Shown here in pieces: positions 41,558 to 45,977 of a stretch of DNA of 45,977 bases. The notes below the pieces were generated by a model. It was not told the DNA's origin, did not search any database, and worked only from the letters and a program-made list of their open reading frames with translations. Source of the DNA: an uncultured Oscillatoriales cyanobacterium (lineage in GTDB: Bacteria > Cyanobacteriota > Cyanobacteriia > Cyanobacteriales > Microcoleaceae); NCBI GenBank assembly GCA_903893625.1, contig CAITND010000156.1, positions 1-45,977 of the forward strand. Reading direction: 5' to 3'. The position numbers and the translations under genes are program-made. The first letter of the stretch is position 1; every line of letters starts with the position of its first letter.

Positions 41558-41809
41558 TTATTTGTAAACATCACCACGAGGACGAATCTGCGTGATAATA
41601 TAAACTTGATTAGCCGAATCTTCTACAAATAAAATACGATACTTCCCTACTCGTAAGCGAAACTCAGAACGACCTTTAAGCGGTTTAATATCAAGATCTG
41701 TAGAATCTATCACCAAAGCATCCAAGGCTTTGATAATCCGCTTCTGATCGTTAACCTGCATCCGTTCTAAATAGCGTTCAGCCGATTTTAAAAGAATGTA
41801 ATCAGTCAA
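41558..41809 (-). CDS. RelE/ParE-family toxin
   Basis: ~83-aa basic protein with a RelE fold pattern: TDYILLKSAERYLERMQVND, ALDALVIDSTDLDIKPLKG, FRLRVGKYRILFVEDSANQV and YIITQIRPRGDVY (C-terminal Arg and Tyr typical of catalytic positions). Such toxins cleave mRNA on the ribosome or poison gyrase. TTG 41809 is proposed as start because GGAG lies 6 bp before it; a TTG at 41821 is the alternative. It overlaps the antitoxin gene by 8 nt, implying coupled translation. Confidence 0.85.
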   Translation of the reverse strand: MTDYILLKSAERYLERMQVNDQKRIIKALDALVIDSTDLDIKPLKGRSEFRLRVGKYRILFVEDSANQVYIITQIRPRGDVYK

Positions 41810-42047
41810 GTCTTTCTCCAAACAGTTTCAATTTCAGTTGTTGGGAAGATATACCGCGATCTTTTCCGCTAAAATAATCTTGTAAAGCGGCTTCACTTTC
41901 TTCAATTTCGTCCGCAGGAATAATCTCATCATCTCCTTCAACTTCGACTCCGACTTTAACGATGTGATTGAGGTCTTTTAATAATTGGATTTGCTCAATG
42001 ATCGTCAGCTTTTGAATTTGACTAAGTACCTCTTGATATGTAGGCAT
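41802..42047 (-). CDS. Antitoxin partner of the RelE/ParE toxin
   Basis: 81 aa, acidic. The N-terminal YQEVLSQIQKLTIIEQIQLL helix pair and the acidic stretch VEVEGDDEIIPADEIEESEA precede a C-terminal segment (YFSGKDRGISSQQLKLKLFG) that likely wraps the toxin. First gene of the pair. Assigned by position and size more than by family motif. Confidence 0.75.
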   Translation of the reverse strand: MPTYQEVLSQIQKLTIIEQIQLLKDLNHIVKVGVEVEGDDEIIPADEIEESEAALQDYFSGKDRGISSQQLKLKLFGERLD

Positions 42048-42130
42048 AAATTCTCTACTGAGTGATTGTATGGCTAATTTGATTATACAGTAAAAACAGC
42101 AAAGCGATTAATCTGAATTGATGTCACAAC

Positions 42131-45100
42131 CTACAACGCTTCCCCCATTAATGTAAATGCTGACCAATAATAGGGATTCGGATTAGTCTTTTTAATTGTT
42201 AACATTGCCTGTCTTAACGCTTGGGCTTTGTCTTTTGTGGTTTGTAGATTTTGATAAAACTCCGTCATTAATTCCCCCGTTGCTTGATCATCAACTGACC
42301 ACAACGACACGACTAAACTGGGAACTCCGGCATTTAAAAACGAACGGGATAAACCAATCACGCCATCTCCAGTAATTTCTCCTAACCCCGTATCACAGGC
42401 ACTTAATACTACTAATTCCGCATTTAATTTTAACCCAAATATTTGATCCGCCGTTAATAATCCATCTTCCGAACCGGAAGGCGTTAATGCTATTCCACTA
42501 TTTAACGGTTGAATATTATCAAATATTCCGTGGGTGGCAAAATGAACAATTCGAGCATTTACCATGCGATTTAATACCGTTGATTCCGTTGCTTCTGCCC
42601 CAATTAACGGTTGTATTTTCAATAATTCTCCAATAGAAATCGCTTCTTCTTCGGCAAAGGGTAAGGGTTGTAAAGCCATAGGTTTTTCCCCTGGACTGGG
42701 TGCAATTTTAGGCATTTGTGGATTGCCAATAATTAGAATATCTGAAGCTGAATTTGATAAATTTTGCCGTTGTTGATGGGTGGAATCTAAAACCGCAATA
42801 GAAGGCGAGACAACAATAGTATGTTTTTCAATTAAATATTTTCCAGTTTCATCTTGTAGGGCAGCAAAGGGCAAATTAAATAACGAATCTGTGGGAATAA
42901 AAATAACTCGTTCATCGGGATTTGTGGGTAATAAATCCGCAATAGGTTGAATTAAAAGTTGATAGAGTTGTTGAAATTCTGGGTTTTTAGAAGAAGATGG
43001 AATCGGTATATTTTGAGTAGCTTGTAACCGAGTATTGGCATTAAATAGACTCCGGTTTTGGGTTTGGTTTAGAGTCAAGGTTCCTCTAGTAGAAGCCACA
43101 GTATAATCACTACGACAGGCATCATTATTAAAACAACGGGCTGCAAAAATTAAACGGCTCAGGTCTGTATTTTGTTGTTGCCAAAGAGGTTTAATATCTG
43201 AGCGTCTAAATTCTATTTCTCCTGTGGGTTTAATCACCCAAATATACAGTTCTGATTCCAGATACTCCTGTTTTTCTCCTGTAGAAAAGATATCCTTAAT
43301 TCTGGAATATTCAACAATTGTTGCCTGTTGTTGTTGAGCAATTTGTTGGAGTTGGGCTAAAGAAACTACCGGAGAAAACTGGCTGGAATCAGGAGTAATT
43401 CGTTTAGCCAATAACTCCGCTAATGCTCTGCCTCGTCCACGTTCCGATATTTCTAAGGCTTGATTAATTTTATTTTGAGCGATTAAAACTTTTTGAAGTC
43501 TACTGTAGGCCATTCGTTGAGTTTCAAATAGAGAAACTTTATTAAGATCATCTTTAATATCTTGTCGCAGAGATTCTTTAACTTCGAGACTAGAGAATAA
43601 ATGTTTTTCCGCTTCCAGAAAATTGCCCAATTTAAACAAAGCAAATCCCAAATTGCCCAGAGAAACCCCTTCTCCCTTGCGATCGCCAATTTCACGGGTA
43701 ATAGTTAAAGACTGTTGATAGAATTCAATCGCTTTTTGATACTGTCCTAAGTCATCGTAAGCATTGCCCAAATTGTTGAGAGCACCCCCTTCTCCGTTGC
43801 GATTGCCAATTTCACGTTGAATAGTTAAAGATTGTTGAAAGAACTCAATAGCTTTTTGAGACTGTCCTAAGTTATAGTAAGCACCGCCCAAATTGAGTAG
43901 AGAAGAACCTTCTCCGTTGCGATCGCCAATTTCACGTTGAATAGTTAAAGATTGTTGAAAGAACTCAATCGCTTTTTCATACTGTCCTAAGTCATTGTAA
44001 ACCGCGCCCAAATTGTTGAGAGAACTCTCTTCTCCCTTGCGATCACCAAGTTCACGAAAAATAGTCAAAGACTGTTGATAGAATTCAATCGCTTTTTGAT
44101 ATTGCCCCAAGGAATTGTAAGCCAAGCCTAAATTGTTGAGAGAAGTCCCTTCTCCCTTGCGATCGCCAATTTCACGTTGAATAGTTAAAGACTGTTGATA
44201 GAATTCAATCGCTTTTTGATACTGTCCTAAGTAATTGTAAACCGCGCCCAAATTGAGTAGAGAATTCCCTTCTCCATTGCGATCGCCAATTTCACGTTGA
44301 ATAGTTAAAGACTGTTGAAAGAACTCAATTGCTTTTTGATACTGTCCTAAGTTCCAGTAAACCGCGCCCAAATTGAGTAGAGAACCCCCTTCTCCCTTGC
44401 GATCGCCAAGTTCACGGGTAATAGTTAAAGACTGTTGAGAGAATTCAATGGATTTTTCATACTGTCCTAAGTAATTGTAAACCGCGCCCAAATTGAGTAG
44501 AGAATTACCTTCTCCGTTGCGATCGCCAAGTTCACGGGTAATAGTTAAAGACTGTTGATAGAATTCAATCGCTTTTTCATACTGTCCTAAGTAATTGTAA
44601 GCATTGCCCAAATTGTTGAGAGAAGCCCCTTCTCCATTGTGATCGCCAATTTCACGTTTAATAGTTAAAGACTGTTGATAGAACTCAATCGCTTTTTGAT
44701 ACTGTCCTAAACTATTGTAAGCATTGCCCAAACCGTTGAGAGCATTCCCTTCTCCATTGCGATCGCTAATTTCACGTTGAATAGTTAAAGACTGTTGATA
44801 GAATTCAATCGCTTTTTGATACTGTCCTAAGTAAAGGTAAACATTGCCCAAATTGTTGAGAGCATTCCCTTCTCCCTGGCGATCACCAATTTCACGTTGA
44901 ATAGTTAAAGACTGTTGATAGAATTCAATCGCTTTTTGATACTGTCCTAAACTATTGTAAGCATTGCCCAAACCGTTGAGAGGATTCCCTTCTCCGTTGC
45001 GATCGCTAATTTCACGATAAATCGTTAAAGATTGTTGATAGAACTCAATCGCTTTTTGAGACTGTCCTAAGTTATCGTAAGCATTGCCCAAACCGTTGAG

Positions 45101-45977
45101 AGAACTCCCTTCTCCGTTGCGATCGCTAATTTCACGATAAATCGTTAAAGATTGTTGATAGTATTCTATGGCTCGTTGATATTGTCCCAAGGAATTGTAA
45201 GCATTGCCCAAATTGTTGAGAGCATTCCCTTCTCCCTGGCGATCGCTAATTTCACGGGCAATAATTAAAGACTGTTGCAAGAATTCAATCGCTTTTTGAT
45301 ATTGTCCTAAGTCATCGTAAGCAACGCCCAAATGGTTGAGAGCATTCCCTTCTCCGTTGCGATCACCAAGTTCACGTTTAATAGTTAAAGACTGTTGAAA
45401 GAACTCAATCACTTTTTGATATTGTCCTAAGTTATTGTAAGCAATACCCAAATTGTGGAGAGAATTTCCTTCTCCGGTGCGATCGCCAAGTTCACGTTTA
45501 ATAGTTAAAGACTGTTGAAAGAATTCAATCGCTTTTTCATACTTTTCTAAGTCATTGTAAGCATTGCCCAAATTGTTGAGAGAATTTCCTTCTCCGGTGC
45601 GATCGCTAATTTCACGGGCAATAATTAAAGACTGTTGCAAGAATTCAATCGCTTTTTGAGACTGTCCTAATGAATTGTAAACCGCGCCCAAATTGCCCAG
45701 AGAATTCCCTTCTCCTTTGCGATCGCCAAGTTCACGATAAATAGTTAAAGACTGTTGATAGAATTCAATCGCTTTTTCATACTTTTCTAAGAAATTGTAA
45801 GCATTGCCCAAATTGAGTAGAGAATTTCCTTCTCCCTTGCGATCGCCAAGTTCACGATAAATAGTTAAAGACTGTTGCAAGAATTCAATCGCTTTTTGAG
45901 ACTGCCCTAAGTCATTGTAAGCATTGCCCAAATTGAGTAGAGAATTTCCTTCTCCCTTGCGATCGCTAATTTCACGA
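42131..45977 (-). CDS. TPR-CHAT protease (5' end beyond window)
   Basis: At least 1280 aa; the frame is open to the window edge, so the N-terminus is missing. Nineteen near-identical 40-residue tetratricopeptide units are visible (GNAYNSLGQYQKAIEFYQQS then LTIxREIGDRxGEGxxLNNL), plus a divergent last one (GFALFKLGNFLEAEKHLFSS). A helical linker follows (~790-870, with RGRGRALAELLAKR), then a C-terminal CHAT domain, a caspase-fold peptidase: FATHGIF (His) and VVLSACDTGLG (Cys), with LWSVDDQAT near the end. TPR-CHAT proteins act as ligand- or RNA-regulated proteases, as in type III-E CRISPR (Craspase). No CRISPR genes are in view, so the trigger is unknown. Confidence 0.93.
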   Translation of the reverse strand, partial: REISDRKGEGNSLLNLGNAYNDLGQSQKAIEFLQQSLTIYRELGDRKGEGNSLLNLGNAYNFLEKYEKAIEFYQQSLTIYRELGDRKGEGNSLGNLGAVYNSLGQSQKAIEFLQQSLIIAREISDRTGEGNSLNNLGNAYNDLEKYEKAIEFFQQSLTIKRELGDRTGEGNSLHNLGIAYNNLGQYQKVIEFFQQSLTIKRELGDRNGEGNALNHLGVAYDDLGQYQKAIEFLQQSLIIAREISDRQGEGNALNNLGNAYNSLGQYQRAIEYYQQSLTIYREISDRNGEGSSLNGLGNAYDNLGQSQKAIEFYQQSLTIYREISDRNGEGNPLNGLGNAYNSLGQYQKAIEFYQQSLTIQREIGDRQGEGNALNNLGNVYLYLGQYQKAIEFYQQSLTIQREISDRNGEGNALNGLGNAYNSLGQYQKAIEFYQQSLTIKREIGDHNGEGASLNNLGNAYNYLGQYEKAIEFYQQSLTITRELGDRNGEGNSLLNLGAVYNYLGQYEKSIEFSQQSLTITRELGDRKGEGGSLLNLGAVYWNLGQYQKAIEFFQQSLTIQREIGDRNGEGNSLLNLGAVYNYLGQYQKAIEFYQQSLTIQREIGDRKGEGTSLNNLGLAYNSLGQYQKAIEFYQQSLTIFRELGDRKGEESSLNNLGAVYNDLGQYEKAIEFFQQSLTIQREIGDRNGEGSSLLNLGGAYYNLGQSQKAIEFFQQSLTIQREIGNRNGEGGALNNLGNAYDDLGQYQKAIEFYQQSLTITREIGDRKGEGVSLGNLGFALFKLGNFLEAEKHLFSSLEVKESLRQDIKDDLNKVSLFETQRMAYSRLQKVLIAQNKINQALEISERGRGRALAELLAKRITPDSSQFSPVVSLAQLQQIAQQQQATIVEYSRIKDIFSTGEKQEYLESELYIWVIKPTGEIEFRRSDIKPLWQQQNTDLSRLIFAARCFNNDACRSDYTVASTRGTLTLNQTQNRSLFNANTRLQATQNIPIPSSSKNPEFQQLYQLLIQPIADLLPTNPDERVIFIPTDSLFNLPFAALQDETGKYLIEKHTIVVSPSIAVLDSTHQQRQNLSNSASDILIIGNPQMPKIAPSPGEKPMALQPLPFAEEEAISIGELLKIQPLIGAEATESTVLNRMVNARIVHFATHGIFDNIQPLNSGIALTPSGSEDGLLTADQIFGLKLNAELVVLSACDTGLGEITGDGVIGLSRSFLNAGVPSLVVSLWSVDDQATGELMTEFYQNLQTTKDKAQALRQAMLTIKKTNPNPYYWSAFTLMGEAL

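Noticed and set aside
43640-45977. Regular 120-bp repeats resembling a CRISPR array or satellite
   Set aside because: The repeats stay in one reading frame, encode 40-residue TPR units and have no unique spacers.
42131-45977. Type III-E CRISPR (Craspase) TPR-CHAT
   Set aside because: No gRAMP/Cas7-11, Cas1 or repeat-spacer array in the window; TPR-CHAT genes are common in cyanobacteria outside CRISPR loci.

Overview
The window is a piece of a cyanobacterial chromosome, most likely from a filamentous Oscillatoriales/Planktothrix-like organism. The case for a cyanobacterium rests on a phycobilisome linker and a phycobiliprotein-like gene, crtR, tandem ftsH, a COP23-type protein, a PEP-CTERM protein, a pyruvate kinase with a C-terminal PEP-utiliser domain, many HIP1 sites (GCGATCGC), and heptanucleotide tandem repeats. 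Base composition is AT-rich. The genus is an inference.

Layout. (1) 1-6480: a small exported protein, a decayed MocR/GntR-regulator remnant, a GGDEF protein with a degenerate receiver, a MAPEG protein, a short unknown gene, an O-antigen-ligase-like membrane protein split by a frameshift at an A8 run, and a receiver-GGDEF-EAL protein followed by a possible GGDEF tail remnant. (2) 6480-13621: an accessory, defence-like stretch with a serine-recombinase-like protein lacking the usual catalytic serine motif, an overlapping VOC protein, a DUF1778/GNAT (TacAT-type) toxin-antitoxin pair, and a HigB/RelE-like gene overlapping by 4 nt a 1286-aa NACHT NTPase. (3) 13677-15114: a divergent phycobiliprotein-like protein and a phycobilisome-linker-domain protein. 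(4) 15498-19329: two tandem ftsH genes. (5) 19372-28998: a minus-strand five-gene cluster, read in the order lysozyme (GH24) with peptidoglycan-binding domain, M15 D,D-peptidase with the same binding domain, caspase-like protease, caspase-nSTAND-WD40 protein, small protein with a hydrophobic C-terminal segment. (6) 29000-32280: an iron-dependent alcohol/glycerol dehydrogenase-like gene lying among IS200/IS605-type end hairpins, then an intact solo tnpB. (7) 32416-42047: mostly housekeeping genes (class I aminotransferase, MidA-like methyltransferase, PEP-CTERM protein, tRNA-Thr, pyruvate kinase, COP23 protein, crtR, signal peptidase I) with a small RelE-type toxin-antitoxin pair. (8) 42131-45977: a TPR-CHAT protease with at least 19 near-identical 40-residue repeats, cut by the window end.

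How it may work together. The most striking block is region 5. Two caspase-fold proteases, one fused to a STAND ATPase switch and a WD40 sensor, sit in one transcription unit with two enzymes that cut different bonds of peptidoglycan and a small membrane-type protein. This looks like a signal-gated self-lysis or immune cell-death cassette; that function is an inference. The HigB-NACHT pair and the TPR-CHAT gene add two more candidate sensor/effector systems to the same 46 kb.
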